A program made the translations under genes and the position numbers. The notes below the pieces were generated by a model. That model did not search any database. It had not been told where the DNA came from and saw only the letters and a program-made list of their open reading frames with translations. This document shows, one piece after another, positions 5,174 to 5,571 of a stretch of 5,571 nucleotides of DNA; positions within the stretch are counted from its first letter, which is position 1; each line of letters starts with the position of its first letter. The DNA comes from Frankiaceae bacterium (GTDB taxonomy: Bacteria; Actinomycetota; Actinomycetes; Frankiales; Frankiaceae), in assembly GCA_030840885.1 (NCBI GenBank), contig JAVEDQ010000356.1:1-5571 (forward strand), written 5' to 3'.

Positions 5174-5571
5174 TCAGCGGCGCTCGTAGAGACGAACCGG
5201 CGCGGTGCCCGGGCCGGTTCGCTCACCGAAGACGCCGACCAACCGGTAGCCGGCGAGCTCGTCGGTGATACGCGCCGCGGCAACTCGTCCCGCCGGCGGC
5301 ACCCGGTCGGGGTCCCCTCGAACGAGGACGTAGTCGACGAGCGCCTGCCCCTGGTCGTCGCGCAGCCGCGAGATCCGGGACGGCGTCCGGTCCAACCCGC
5401 GCAGCGACGGGTCGATGACCCGCCTCACATCGGTCTCACGGCGGAAGCGCGTCGGGAAGTACGAGAGCTCCGCCTCGTAGTGCCCGACATCGACGCCGGC
5501 GGTGAGGACGGCGACGAGGCTCGCGCCGTGCAGCGTGGGGTCGGAGAACCCGCGCACCTTGGGCACGTTGG
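5174..5571 (-). CDS. C-terminal end of an unidentified protein, possibly a membrane glycosyltransferase's soluble domain
   Basis: The frame is open from the right edge to TGA at 5174-5176, giving the last ~132 residues of a longer protein. A GTG at 5566 exists but the frame is open above it and nothing there looks like a ribosome binding site, so this is treated as partial. The segment is soluble, with no membrane span in the part seen. It holds LVAVLTAGVDVGHYEAEL, FPTRFR, then ALVDYVLVRGDPDRVP, ITDELAGYRLVGVFGE and a C-terminal PVRLYERR. The run of a V-D-Y-V-L strand, an amphipathic helix, Y-R-L-V and a final L-Y-E-R-R is a layout I associate with the extracytoplasmic tail of GT-C or polysaccharide membrane proteins. 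The 538-residue neighbour likewise ends in RLELYQYAPKR. That is suggestive only. It lies 273 bp upstream of the oxidoreductase on the same strand, so it could belong to the same envelope locus. I do not recognise the family. Confidence 0.75.
   Translation of the reverse strand, partial: NVPKVRGFSDPTLHGASLVAVLTAGVDVGHYEAELSYFPTRFRRETDVRRVIDPSLRGLDRTPSRISRLRDDQGQALVDYVLVRGDPDRVPPAGRVAAARITDELAGYRLVGVFGERTGPGTAPVRLYERR

Overview
The window is GC-rich (clearly above 65% by eye) and comes from a high-GC actinomycete (Actinomycetota). Support for this comes from the strong G/C bias at third codon positions, GTG starts, AGGAG/GGAGG ribosome binding sites, and an N-terminal citrate synthase sequence very close to the mycobacterial/streptomycete type. 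Genus cannot be fixed from the sequence alone. Every gene I can support is on the minus strand, so the transcription order runs from high to low coordinates.

Layout in transcription order. (1) 5571-5174 is the C-terminal end of a gene entering from the right edge. It encodes a soluble domain of the kind often found at the end of membrane glycosyltransferases. (2) 5173-4901 is a 273-bp gap. It holds a weak hairpin, a GTGAC motif repeated three times at an exact 16-bp period, an inverted repeat and a good Shine-Dalgarno sequence; it is the likely control region of the next operon. (3) 4900-3374 is a 508-residue FAD-dependent oxidoreductase of the amine-oxidase / UDP-galactopyranose-mutase-like superfamily. 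(4) A perfect 8-bp GC-rich hairpin straddles its stop codon. It is followed by a 62-bp spacer in which the start region of the next gene is duplicated. (5) 3311-1695 is a 538-residue GT39-like GT-C membrane glycosyltransferase. (6) 1698-523 is a 391-residue membrane protein with PIG-V-like mannosyltransferase motifs, coupled to the previous gene by an ATGA overlap. (7) 522-366 is a gap with a terminator-like hairpin. (8) 365-1 is the start of citrate synthase (gltA), which leaves the window at the left edge.

The central three genes form a probable operon: a cytosolic flavoenzyme followed by two multi-pass transferases that should use polyprenyl-phosphate sugars on the outer face of the membrane. 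The simplest joint reading is a cell-envelope glycan or glycolipid pathway. In it the flavoenzyme would alter a sugar or lipid precursor and the GT-C proteins would transfer sugars across the membrane. The substrate is not readable from sequence. gltA is a housekeeping gene and is probably an independent transcription unit.

I found no RNA genes, CRISPR array, mobile element or attachment site. The points most worth a second look are the flavoenzyme/GT-C pairing, the duplicated start site with its overlapping 8-codon reading frame, the stop-codon hairpin, and the 16-bp-period repeats.
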